Below are positions 1 to 7,821 of a DNA stretch of 64,000 nucleotides, one piece after another. Where the stretch lies: contig JAGXKG010000001.1 of the NCBI GenBank assembly GCA_018335335.1, positions 105,801 through 169,800 of the forward strand, written 5' to 3'. The position numbers and the translations under genes are program-made. Source of the DNA: Candidatus Thorarchaeota archaeon. Its GTDB lineage: Archaea > Asgardarchaeota > Thorarchaeia > Thorarchaeales > Thorarchaeaceae. Under the pieces are notes generated by a model that was not told the origin of the DNA, ran no database searches, and saw only the letters and a list, made by a program, of their open reading frames with translations. Position 1 is the stretch's first letter. Every line of letters starts with the position of its first letter.

Positions 1-2
1 TT

Positions 3-419
3 AGTAATCGACGTGTTACTCTTGAAGAATTAGTCGTTGCAATGGATGAAGTGCTATCCAAGAAATCACGAAGCGGTTCAAGGTCAAAGAAAAAGAAACC
101 TAAACCACCGCCCGAGCCTGTTTCGTTCAAGGTTGACATGACTAGGGCAGACATAGAAGAGACTATTGCAGAAGTGTACAAGGATTTGCAGGAGATCATG
201 GAGATTGGGGAGACATCAAAATTCATGAACCTCCTAATGAACAATACTCGACGGGAGATTGTTCGAATTTTCTTCGCATTATTGCATCTTCATTCTAGGG
301 CCTATGTTGAGATATGGATGGGTGAAGACGACATCATCTGGGTGCAGCTTTGTGAACCCCCAGAAGAAGAGAAAGAAAGGGTTAGCAAATCAGAAGTTCA
401 GACACTCCTTTCAGATTAG
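3..419 (+). CDS. scpA: Segregation and condensation protein A (kleisin), C-terminal part
   Basis: The reading frame is open to the left edge, so only about 138 C-terminal residues are present. The middle is Lys- and Pro-rich (a KKKKPKPPPEP stretch). It is followed by a helical segment and a compact end with the pattern RREIVRIFFALLHLHSRAYVEI, which matches the C-terminal winged helix of ScpA-type kleisins that bind the SMC head. The gene ends three bases before a possible scpB start, which is the usual partner arrangement. In this family ScpA bridges SMC heads and is regulated by ScpB in chromosome condensation. The call rests on the C-terminal pattern plus the scpB neighbour. No smc gene is in view. 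Confidence 0.75.
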   Translation, partial: SNRRVTLEELVVAMDEVLSKKSRSGSRSKKKKPKPPPEPVSFKVDMTRADIEETIAEVYKDLQEIMEIGETSKFMNLLMNNTRREIVRIFFALLHLHSRAYVEIWMGEDDIIWVQLCEPPEEEKERVSKSEVQTLLSD

Positions 420-421
420 GA

Positions 422-976
422 TTGAGAGAAATGGATGAGGATTTGAAGACACTTGAAGCAGCATTGTACGCAGCTGGCAGGCCCCTCACCATAGAAGAGA
501 TGTCAGAATTAGTCGATAAAGCGGAATCATCCACACGGGAATTGGCAGAAGAATTAGGTTATCACTATCACAAGCGGGACGGGGCCCTAGAGGTTGTGGA
601 ACTTCCTAGGAATCGATTCGTTCTACAATTGAAACCTGAGCTTACTCCAAGAGTCGGTAAACTCATACCTGGTGGACTGCTTTCGTTTGCAACGCTTCAG
701 ACCCTGGTGTATATAGCCCTAAAACAGCCAATTCTTCAATCGGATGTTGTATCTCACAGAGGTACCCACTGTTACGAGCACATACATGAACTGGAAGAAC
801 TGAAGTTTCTAGAGTCGACTCCACATGGTCGAACAAAACTACTGGAAACCACGCGTCTCTTTGCAGACTATTTCGGATTGCATCCAGAAAAGGTCAAAAT
901 GAAAGCACAACTCCGGCACAAGATGAAGAAGATACTTGAAGAACAGAAGGCCAGAGAAGAGAGTTCAAACGGATGA
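422..976 (+). CDS. scpB: Segregation and condensation protein B
   Basis: This 184-residue protein has two winged-helix domains. The N-terminal one contains TLEAALYAAGRPLTIEEMSEL, a typical ScpB opening, and the second contains TLQTLVYIALKQPILQSDVV followed by a beta-wing (FLESTPHGRTKLLETT). A basic, helical tail follows. ScpB dimers bind the ScpA kleisin in the SMC condensin complex. The TTG at 422 almost abuts the scpA stop. An ATG at 431 (MDEDLKTLEAAL) is an equally good start, and neither has a strong ribosome-binding site. The next gene, hypE, is convergent and begins four bases beyond the stop. Confidence 0.85.
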   Translation: MREMDEDLKTLEAALYAAGRPLTIEEMSELVDKAESSTRELAEELGYHYHKRDGALEVVELPRNRFVLQLKPELTPRVGKLIPGGLLSFATLQTLVYIALKQPILQSDVVSHRGTHCYEHIHELEELKFLESTPHGRTKLLETTRLFADYFGLHPEKVKMKAQLRHKMKKILEEQKAREESSNG

Positions 977-980
977 TACT

Positions 981-2000
981 CTAACAGACCCGTGGAACGG
1001 GCTCACCATAAGGAACCTGAATCACTTTTCGTCCACCGATTCCTGTTTCAAGAATGACTCTAGCAGGGCCCGCCTCTACTTTGCCGATAGCTTTGGCTCC
1101 CTTAGTTGCTGTGTGACGGTATAGTGCATCGAGTAGATCGTCTGTTTTGTCTGAATCAACGGCTATAACTGCGGTTCCTTCACAGCTCATATTGAAGAAA
1201 TCTAGGCCTAATATCTCACAGAGCGACCTGACTGCGGAACGAACAGGTACTTCTCCATCCTTAATCACAATCTGTACATTGGATTTTGAAGCGATTTCGT
1301 TGAGAGCAACAGAGGTGCCACCTCTGGTAGGATCTTTCATTGAATGTATGCCCCCAATATCCAAACAATCGCGCAAAGGTTCCCAAAGCGGAGCGACATC
1401 ACTTATCAAGTCTGTATTGAACTCGAGACCTTCACGATGAGCTAAGAGGGTGGTGCCATGGTCACCAATAGGACCTGTAACAACAACATCATCTCCAGGG
1501 AGAGCCCCCCTGTCGGTAATTGGTTCTTCAAGGTAGCTTACACCTATACCCGTTGTGGAAAAAACCAGCTGATCAATGGTACCACGAGGCATGACCTTTG
1601 TATCACCTGCAATCATGGCAATACCAAGTGGCTCAATAATGTGGTTCAAATCCTTGAGAATCTGGACTAATCGTTGTATTTCGAATCCCTCTTCTACAAT
1701 AATCGTATTAGTCATAGCAAGGGGTTTTGCACCCATAACAGCTAAGTCATTAACAGTACCACAGGCGGTTAACGTGCCTATGCTTCCACCCGGGAAATTC
1801 AGAGGTTGTACTGTATGGGCATCACTACACACAATTAGGTTCCCTTGATCGGACAGGAGTGTTGCACCATCATCCATTTCATCTAGGCCAATAGGACCTA
1901 ATCTCCGATTGCCAAATGAAGGGATTATTACCTCTTCTAGGAGCCGTTGCATAACCTTTCCACCTGCTCCGTGTGAATTTTCTATTCTTTCCATGTCCAT
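981..2000 (-). CDS. hypE: Hydrogenase maturation protein HypE (carbamoyl dehydratase)
   Basis: HypE converts a carbamoyl group on its own C-terminal cysteine into thiocyanate, the source of the CN ligands of the [NiFe] hydrogenase iron. This 339-residue protein has the PurM/AIR-synthase-like ATP-binding fold, with motifs GLDEMDDGAT, DLAVMGAKPLAM and MIAGDTKVM. It ends exactly in PRVC, so the essential terminal cysteine is intact. It is monocistronic here but lies near hypA and 10 kb from the mvh hydrogenase operon, its likely client. The start (ATG, MDMERIENSHGAGG) fits the family N-terminus. Confidence 0.95.
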   Translation of the reverse strand: MDMERIENSHGAGGKVMQRLLEEVIIPSFGNRRLGPIGLDEMDDGATLLSDQGNLIVCSDAHTVQPLNFPGGSIGTLTACGTVNDLAVMGAKPLAMTNTIIVEEGFEIQRLVQILKDLNHIIEPLGIAMIAGDTKVMPRGTIDQLVFSTTGIGVSYLEEPITDRGALPGDDVVVTGPIGDHGTTLLAHREGLEFNTDLISDVAPLWEPLRDCLDIGGIHSMKDPTRGGTSVALNEIASKSNVQIVIKDGEVPVRSAVRSLCEILGLDFFNMSCEGTAVIAVDSDKTDDLLDALYRHTATKGAKAIGKVEAGPARVILETGIGGRKVIQVPYGEPVPRVC

Positions 2001-2145
2001 AGGGATTCCTCTGAGCCACTTGGTGAGTGGAATTGGTAATATTTCAAAGAAGTGTTATGACAATAAGAACAGTTGCTTTTGTCACTGAGGAAAACTTAAA
2101 ACGGCTTTGAAGAGTGCGTGATTTGATTATTGAAAGGTGGCATAA

Positions 2146-2523
2146 ATGGGTGTCTGGCATCGCAGATCTCGGAGAACTAAGACTGGCGCAAGGAAAAGCC
2201 GATTCAAGAGTAAAAGAAAGTACGAACTCGGACGGACACCGACTGAGACTGTAATGGGCGAACCTAAGCGCCGACGAATTGATAGTAAAGGCAGTACCAA
2301 AAAGACACCAGCACTTCGCCTCAACATGGTCAACGTAACAGATTCAGAGAAGGGTGAAACATCTCGTGCAGAACTGGAAGATGTCATCAAAAACCCTGCA
2401 AATATGGATTACCAGCGTAGAAAAGTCATTACAAAAGGTACAATCATCAAGACTTCAAAGGGTAAGGCAAGAGTAACAAGCCGACCAGGTCAAGAGGGAG
2501 TATTGAACGCAGTTCTTATCTAA
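2146..2523 (+). CDS. rps8e: 30S ribosomal protein S8e
   Basis: This 125-residue basic protein begins with GVWHRRSRRTKTGARK, the archaeal/eukaryotic S8e N-terminus. It continues with RKYELGRTPTETVMGEPKRR and ends with a typical KGTIIKTSKGKARVTSRPGQEG segment. It binds the small-subunit rRNA. The ATG is preceded by a good ribosome-binding site (AAAGGTGG, about 2133-2141). It is transcribed alone between hypE (divergent) and hypA (convergent). Confidence 0.95.
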   Translation: MGVWHRRSRRTKTGARKSRFKSKRKYELGRTPTETVMGEPKRRRIDSKGSTKKTPALRLNMVNVTDSEKGETSRAELEDVIKNPANMDYQRRKVITKGTIIKTSKGKARVTSRPGQEGVLNAVLI

Positions 2524-2549
2524 TTCACATGCTACTATAGCCCGATAGG

Positions 2550-2942
2550 TTAGGATTCGTCCGAATCGAGCTCTGCTTCTATATTGGTGATTACGAATCC
2601 GCGGCCGCCTGTAATGGTGGTATTGCTGCTATTGCATTGTGGACACTTCATAGGAGCAAAAGCAGCAATTTCAGGGGGAACATCATCTGGACTTTGTGCT
2701 TCTCCTTCAAAACCACATTTTGCACAACGGATGCTTCCATTAACCTTCTCGATATTGAGTTCAGCACCCTCAAGAATAGTACCTTCACTGGCAATTTCAA
2801 AATTGAATTTCAGTTGTTGAGGCACCAGAAAGGTGAATTCCCCAACTTCTACGTTAACGGCTAGAATTCTGTTCACATCATGGCCTTTTGCTGCTTCCAA
2901 GGCAGTATCACGAATGGAACACGCGGCTGAGAATTCGTGCAT
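2550..2942 (-). CDS. hypA: Hydrogenase nickel incorporation protein HypA
   Basis: HypA delivers Ni to the hydrogenase large subunit together with HypB. The 130-residue reading begins MHEFSAACSIRDTAL, in which His2 is the family's nickel ligand. The zinc site is C-x2-C (IRCAKCGF) plus C-x2-C (MKCPQCNSSNTTI). The frame is open further upstream to 3014, but the ATG at 2942 is chosen because it gives the conserved MHE start and is preceded by AAAGGG. No hypB is seen in the window. The partner hypE lies about 1 kb away. Confidence 0.93.
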   Translation of the reverse strand: MHEFSAACSIRDTALEAAKGHDVNRILAVNVEVGEFTFLVPQQLKFNFEIASEGTILEGAELNIEKVNGSIRCAKCGFEGEAQSPDDVPPEIAAFAPMKCPQCNSSNTTITGGRGFVITNIEAELDSDES

Positions 2943-3066
2943 TATCCCTTTTTCCCTGCAGTTGGTTCTTTGTAGTTTGTTAAGGCGTTTTTGCTGTGAA
3001 CATTGACTAGACACTCTTTATATACGACTACGGAATATAGATTTGAAAACGGATGGAGGATGTGGA

Positions 3067-3699
3067 TTGAATAAAACACGTAACAGGAAGGCAAAGACAA
3101 GAGACAATCCTCCAGATCTGACCGATATATCGGGCATCGGTCCAACACTCAGTAAACGGCTAAAAAAGGCAGGATACGGTTCACTGGAACAAATCAGTAG
3201 AAGTACCCCTGCTGAAGTAGCAGAAGACGTGAAAGGAATTAGTAGAGATAGAGCCCAAGAGATAGCGGTCAGTGCAAGTAAACTGCTTGAAAAGATGAGC
3301 GGTAGGAGGGGGGGAGGAACCACCGAGGGGGAGACCGATTCTGAAATCGAGGATCTTGTAAAAGAATTACGAAGTGAAGATCAACAAGTCGCATTAGGAG
3401 CGATTGACAGGTTAGGAAAAATCGAAGATAAGAGGGCCACGAAGCACTTGATGAGTTGCCTAGAGGATCCAAGATACATGGTAAGAATGTTCGCTGCAGT
3501 ACAACTGGGAGAACGGAGAGGTGAGAGGGTAGTTGAAGCTCTGATAAAGGCTCTACACGATGATTCACTTTTTGTGCGTCAGACTGTGGCCGGCGCCCTA
3601 GAGAACATAGGCTCTAAGAAGGGGTTAGATGCAATAGCAGATGCAGAAGATGAGGGGATTCTACTCAACGAGCTTCCCGAAGGCAAAAGACTAAACTGA
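3067..3699 (+). CDS. Helix-hairpin-helix plus HEAT-repeat protein, function unknown
   Basis: The first ~75 residues form a helix-hairpin-helix module (DISGIGPTLSKRLKKAG, then VKGISRDRAQEIAVSA), usually a sequence-nonspecific DNA-binding unit. After a Gly/Arg linker come about three HEAT/PBS-lyase-type repeats (LGAIDRLGKIEDKRATKHL, VRMFAAVQLGERRGE, VRQTVAGALENIG). The TTG at 3067 is preferred because GGAGGA lies about seven bases upstream. The frame also allows TTG 3043. A DNA-associated scaffold is inferred, and no enzymatic motif is visible. A similar HhH module opens the MutS-like protein at 45723. Confidence 0.7.
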   Translation: MNKTRNRKAKTRDNPPDLTDISGIGPTLSKRLKKAGYGSLEQISRSTPAEVAEDVKGISRDRAQEIAVSASKLLEKMSGRRGGGTTEGETDSEIEDLVKELRSEDQQVALGAIDRLGKIEDKRATKHLMSCLEDPRYMVRMFAAVQLGERRGERVVEALIKALHDDSLFVRQTVAGALENIGSKKGLDAIADAEDEGILLNELPEGKRLN

Positions 3700-3759
3700 T
3701 TAGAGACAAAGCTGATGGCATAAACCCCTTTCAAAATGAAACTATAGGAGAACTGTTTA

Positions 3760-4299
3760 GTGGAAGACCGGTCAGCGGACGAAATTCAAAGCAAAATTAG
3801 TGATTTGGATTTGGACTATATGCGTGGGTTGGTTTCTGAAGAAGAATACAGAACCAAGATGGAAGAATTGCAGAAGAAGTTGGAGGCAGCAGGTGGGAAA
3901 CCTTCTGGCCTCTCTGCAACACAAAAAGCTAAAGAGTCTCTCAAATCGCCACCAGAAGAGAAATTCGCCCAGCAACAAGGAGGGGCAACAACAGATCCGG
4001 TTACAGCCGTCAAAAGAGCTGTACAGAAGTTCAGAAGGATTCCAATAGAACGAATTGCACAAGAAGCTGGTGTAAGTGCAATCAATACAGCCAAGATACT
4101 AACCGATTTATTGGATGGACGAGAACTGTCTGGCCGAATGGATCGTGAAAGAGGCGATCTACTATTGGGGACCGGTAGTGGTCCTGCACCGAAAAACATC
4201 GTAGTATGCCCATTTTGTGGTCGAAAAATGGACAAGATTGCAGTACGGGGCGAGACCATCACCTGTAATATGTGTCAAGAGTCTTTTGTCATTTCATAG
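3760..4299 (+). CDS. Winged-helix/zinc-ribbon protein of unknown function
   Basis: This 179-residue protein starts at GTG 3760 with an AGGAG upstream. An N-terminal short coiled region (YMRGLVSEEEYRTKMEELQ) resembles SHOCT-like oligomerisation segments. A central helix-turn-helix (RIPIERIAQEAGVSAINTAKI) and a C-terminal C4 zinc ribbon (VVCPFCGRKM ... ITCNMCQESF) follow. The layout suggests a small nucleic-acid-binding or regulatory protein. No family name can be given from sequence alone. Confidence 0.65.
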   Translation: MEDRSADEIQSKISDLDLDYMRGLVSEEEYRTKMEELQKKLEAAGGKPSGLSATQKAKESLKSPPEEKFAQQQGGATTDPVTAVKRAVQKFRRIPIERIAQEAGVSAINTAKILTDLLDGRELSGRMDRERGDLLLGTGSGPAPKNIVVCPFCGRKMDKIAVRGETITCNMCQESFVIS

Positions 4300-4335
4300 A
4301 GTTTTGAATGGTTGATTCACGTTCTGAAAAGGAAA

Positions 4336-4360
4336 GGGAGGAATAGGTGGTCCTACTCCC
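4336..4360. terminator. Hairpin between convergent genes
   Basis: GGGAG (4336-4340) plus TAGG (4344-4347) pair with CCTACTCCC (4352-4360), leaving a three-base bulge and a four-base loop. It lies between the stops of the zinc-ribbon gene and the tfrB-like gene, where a shared transcription end is expected. There is no T-run immediately after it on either strand. Confidence 0.4.
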
Positions 4361-4376
4361 ATAAGGTAATTCGGCC

Positions 4377-5945
4377 TTATTTGTCCTGGTTTCCCGTTCT
4401 ATAGGATTCGAGCAGCAAATCTGGCAAATATAGGGCATCGATTCCTGTGCCCTGCAGAAGATCCTTTAGTTGAATTGTGCAGAAGGGGCATTCGGTAGTT
4501 ACAATCTCTGCTCCTGTGTCCAGTATATACTCCCGTTTGGTATCAGCGATTTTCATAGAGAGATCCCGTTGTCCAGCTCGCACACCACCACCAGCACCAC
4601 AACACCGATTTTTGTATGGATCGTCAATATACTCAATTCCTGGAACCATCCTGAGGATTTCTAGTGGTTCATTGACAACTCCTTGACCTCTGCCCAAGTG
4701 ACAGGGTTCATGGTAGGTGACTTTCAAATCCAATTCGCCTTTTGGTGGGACCATATTTTCTTTCCCTAGCACCTCAATGAGATATTCGGTAAGGTCCATG
4801 ACCTTGAACTGTGGGGGTTCTCCACGTTCGTCCTCAATGAGCGGATAATGGTCTTCCCTCATCGTTTTTCCGCAGCCAGCACAGGCAACAATGACTGTGT
4901 CGAAATCCCATTTTTCCATCGCATCTTCAAAAATCTGTGTAGTCTTTCTCGCTGCTTCTTTAGCAGTCTCTATGGCTCCAGTTCTGAAGGCAGGGCTTGC
5001 GCAGCACCATTGCTCCTTAGGAACCACCACATCGATATTGTTCTGGTTAAGAACCTCAATGAGCGCCTTACCTGTGTTCTGCATTCTATAGTCGATAAGA
5101 CAGCCTGTGAAGAACGCTACACGCCCCTGAGGGTTCTCTACGAAAAATTCCTCGGTCTCTATTTCTTCAAGAAGTGGAGTTTCCTTTCGAGATACTGAAC
5201 GACCGGTTTCTTGCATACGGTCCACGAAAGTCTGTGCTCCCTCTGGGAGCGGATAGCCAGCGTCTACTGCTTTAGCTCGTAGAAGTTCTACCGCCAGACT
5301 TGGTATCTTGATGTCCTTGGGACAAATATCCTCACAAAGCTTGCAGGTTGTACAGTAATAGACAGATTCATCCAGAGCCATCGATACTCTGTCTTCAACA
5401 TCTCGTGGGTCGAGCTCAAGTCGGGCAAGCTGTCGGATAATCATTGGTCCTGCATAATCCCAAGTCTCCTTAATGACCGGACAGTTTGCAATACAAGCAC
5501 TGCACTCGATACATTTCCGAATCTCGCGCAGTTTTTCAATCTCGCTAGAGTGAATTATCTCGGGGCGCTCTGGCTTCTTGTCTCGTGACACGTATGGACG
5601 TGTTCGGCGCAGTCTTCCAATAGTCTGCTCCAAATCAACTACCAAGTCCTTTATGACAGGCATCTTATCCATCGGCTCGATAACCAGTTCCTCGTCGGGA
5701 TCTACCTTTGTTCTGCACGCAATACGAGCAATTGTGTTTACTGTAACTGCACAAGAACCACATTGTCCGCCTCTGCATTCCCATCGGAATGCCAGACTCG
5801 AGTCGTATTTATCTTGGATGTATAGAAGCACATCCAGTACGGTCATACCCGGTTCGAATTCTACATCATACTCTTCGAAGTATGGGGCATCATCAATGTC
5901 GGGGTTGTATCGCTGAACCTTCGTCTTGACTGTTTCCTTGGCCAT
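4377..5945 (-). CDS. tfrB: Thiol:fumarate reductase subunit B-like iron-sulfur protein (FrdB-HdrB fusion)
   Basis: This 522-residue protein starts with a plant-type 2Fe-2S domain (Cys57, Cys62, Cys65, Cys77; CRGGQCGSC). Two 4Fe-4S motifs follow (CIECSACIANCP near 145 and CTTCKLCEDICP near 198). A C-terminal HdrB-like half contains two CCG domains (WCCASPAFRTG, CAGCGKTM, NRCCGAGGGVRAG, CPFCTIQL). This FrdB-HdrB fusion is the layout of methanogen TfrB, which passes electrons from CoM-SH/CoB-SH to fumarate. It is the last gene of the minus-strand operon, 16 bases after tfrA. The physiological thiol in this organism is unknown. Confidence 0.85.
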   Translation of the reverse strand: MAKETVKTKVQRYNPDIDDAPYFEEYDVEFEPGMTVLDVLLYIQDKYDSSLAFRWECRGGQCGSCAVTVNTIARIACRTKVDPDEELVIEPMDKMPVIKDLVVDLEQTIGRLRRTRPYVSRDKKPERPEIIHSSEIEKLREIRKCIECSACIANCPVIKETWDYAGPMIIRQLARLELDPRDVEDRVSMALDESVYYCTTCKLCEDICPKDIKIPSLAVELLRAKAVDAGYPLPEGAQTFVDRMQETGRSVSRKETPLLEEIETEEFFVENPQGRVAFFTGCLIDYRMQNTGKALIEVLNQNNIDVVVPKEQWCCASPAFRTGAIETAKEAARKTTQIFEDAMEKWDFDTVIVACAGCGKTMREDHYPLIEDERGEPPQFKVMDLTEYLIEVLGKENMVPPKGELDLKVTYHEPCHLGRGQGVVNEPLEILRMVPGIEYIDDPYKNRCCGAGGGVRAGQRDLSMKIADTKREYILDTGAEIVTTECPFCTIQLKDLLQGTGIDALYLPDLLLESYRTGNQDK

Positions 5946-5961
5946 CGTTCTTGGTCCTCCA

Positions 5962-7701
5962 TCATGGTGGGGTGATGCGAGTTATCACGAGATCTTCCTT
6001 CCGGAGCTCGGGTTCCCCGTCTTCGCCTTTTCGAATGACAATATTGTAATAGCCCTTATCATTGCGGTCGGCATCGCTGCGATAGTGAGCGCCTCTGCTT
6101 CCCTTCCGCATGAAAGCCGCCTCAGCGATCAAACGGGAAGTAATCACCATGTGGCCAAATTCAATAGCCTGATGCCATCCCGGATTGAATCGCTTGATTG
6201 GTACATCTACTTTGATATTGGGAACAACCTCTTCTTCGATGCGCTTAAGTTCCTCAACAGCTTCAGCAAGGCCTTCATCATTCCTGAAAATTTGCACCTT
6301 ATCCCACATCAGACTGGTGAGTTCATCTCGAGCATCAGCTGGCGAAATTCCTTCCTTCCGTCGCAACATCGTCTCAACCCGCCTGAATTCCGTTTTGATG
6401 TCTTCAATATCCATTCCGGGGAGACCGTATTCCTTGGCGAATGTGGCTGCATTTTCACCTGCAAGGGCACCGAAAACCTGAGTGTCAGCTAGAGCGTTAC
6501 CGCCCAAACGATTTCCACCGTGAAGGCCTCCCATGCATTCACCTGCAGCATATAGCCCAGGCAACGTGGATGATGCATTTGTGTCAACCTTAATGCCACC
6601 CATCAAGTGATGAGCTGTCGGTGAAACTTGCATAGGTTCTTCACGGATGTCTACTCCTGCATCACCAAACTGCTCAATCATACTCTCAAGACGATATTCG
6701 ATGATACGCTTTGGTAGATGGGCGATACTGAGGTAAACTCCGCCATCAGGAGACCCTCGGCCTTCTCTGACTTCTGTCATGATAGACCTCGCAACTTGAT
6801 CTCGGCCCGCCAGCTCCATGACCTTCGGGTAGTACTTGTCCATGAATCGTTCGCCTTTACTGTTCAGAAGGATACCTCCTTCGCCCCGAACAGCCTCAGT
6901 AACGAGTCTCCCCTTAGCGGATTCCGGCTTAATCATGCCAGTCGGGTGAAATTGAGCCATTTCCATATCAATCATTTCACAGCCTGCTTCGTAGGCCATA
7001 GCATAACCATCACCGACATCGAGGGCTGCATTGCTTGTGACTTCAAAGACTCGTCCTGCACCACCGGTGGCCATAACGATTGATTTTGCTCGGAAGACAA
7101 TGTAGTCGCCATACTTGAGATCTATAGCGGTCACTCCCGCAGCTCTGCCATCCGCGACCAGGATTTTAGTAGCAAACATTTCGTCGAAAACGCGAACAGA
7201 GCTTTTTCTGATAGCTTCGGTAAGCGTGACCATTATTTCTGAGCCTGTGCGATCTGAAGCATAGGCAGTTCTCCGATAGGTCTGTTTTCCGAACGGCCGC
7301 TGTGCGATTTTCCCCTGTGGAGTTCTATCAAATACAGCACCCATTTCTTCTAAGTCGTAGATTCTATCGGGTGCTTCCTCAACAAGAATATCTACTAGCT
7401 CCTGGTTGTTGATGTAGTTTCCTCCAACAACGGTATCTTTGAAGTGTACTGAAGGATCATCATCTGGATCAACATTGCCAATGGCGACGTTCATGCCGCC
7501 CTCAGCCATTGAAGTATGAGCCTTCCCGAGCATCTCCTTGCTAAGCATAATCACGTCGGCGTTCTGTTGTTCTGCTTCAATTGCAGCACGACAGCCAGCA
7601 CCGCCAGCACCAACGACCAAAACATCACAGAGAATTGTCTTATAACTGGGGGAATCTTCCAAATAAAAGCCTCCGATGGCCAATCGTTTTCGTTCTAACA
7701 T
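5962..7701 (-). CDS. tfrA: Fumarate reductase/succinate dehydrogenase flavoprotein (TfrA-like)
   Basis: This 579-residue flavoprotein has the FAD dinucleotide fold near its start (DVLVVGAGGAGCRAAIEAE), the SMAEGGMNVAIG segment of the FrdA/SdhA family, and the substrate-site motifs FHPTGM and SPTAHHLMGGIKVD. The late GGLHGGNRLGGNALADTQVFG motif is also present. The HTSMAEGG histidine is the usual place for covalent FAD in SdhA/FrdA, but whether it is covalent here cannot be told. It reduces fumarate (or oxidises succinate) with TfrB as electron partner. The start lies about 120 bases after the preceding flavoprotein gene, the largest gap inside the operon. Confidence 0.9.
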   Translation of the reverse strand: MLERKRLAIGGFYLEDSPSYKTILCDVLVVGAGGAGCRAAIEAEQQNADVIMLSKEMLGKAHTSMAEGGMNVAIGNVDPDDDPSVHFKDTVVGGNYINNQELVDILVEEAPDRIYDLEEMGAVFDRTPQGKIAQRPFGKQTYRRTAYASDRTGSEIMVTLTEAIRKSSVRVFDEMFATKILVADGRAAGVTAIDLKYGDYIVFRAKSIVMATGGAGRVFEVTSNAALDVGDGYAMAYEAGCEMIDMEMAQFHPTGMIKPESAKGRLVTEAVRGEGGILLNSKGERFMDKYYPKVMELAGRDQVARSIMTEVREGRGSPDGGVYLSIAHLPKRIIEYRLESMIEQFGDAGVDIREEPMQVSPTAHHLMGGIKVDTNASSTLPGLYAAGECMGGLHGGNRLGGNALADTQVFGALAGENAATFAKEYGLPGMDIEDIKTEFRRVETMLRRKEGISPADARDELTSLMWDKVQIFRNDEGLAEAVEELKRIEEEVVPNIKVDVPIKRFNPGWHQAIEFGHMVITSRLIAEAAFMRKGSRGAHYRSDADRNDKGYYNIVIRKGEDGEPELRKEDLVITRITPP

Positions 7702-7821
7702 CGGTCTATGGAGGCGCTATATAACTTGTAAGGTATGGGAGAACCATCCCCACTAAATCAATTCTCTGGGGGATAGTCCCGCACCTTCCTCTTGCAGAGG
7801 TCAATGCATGAAATTGGGCTA

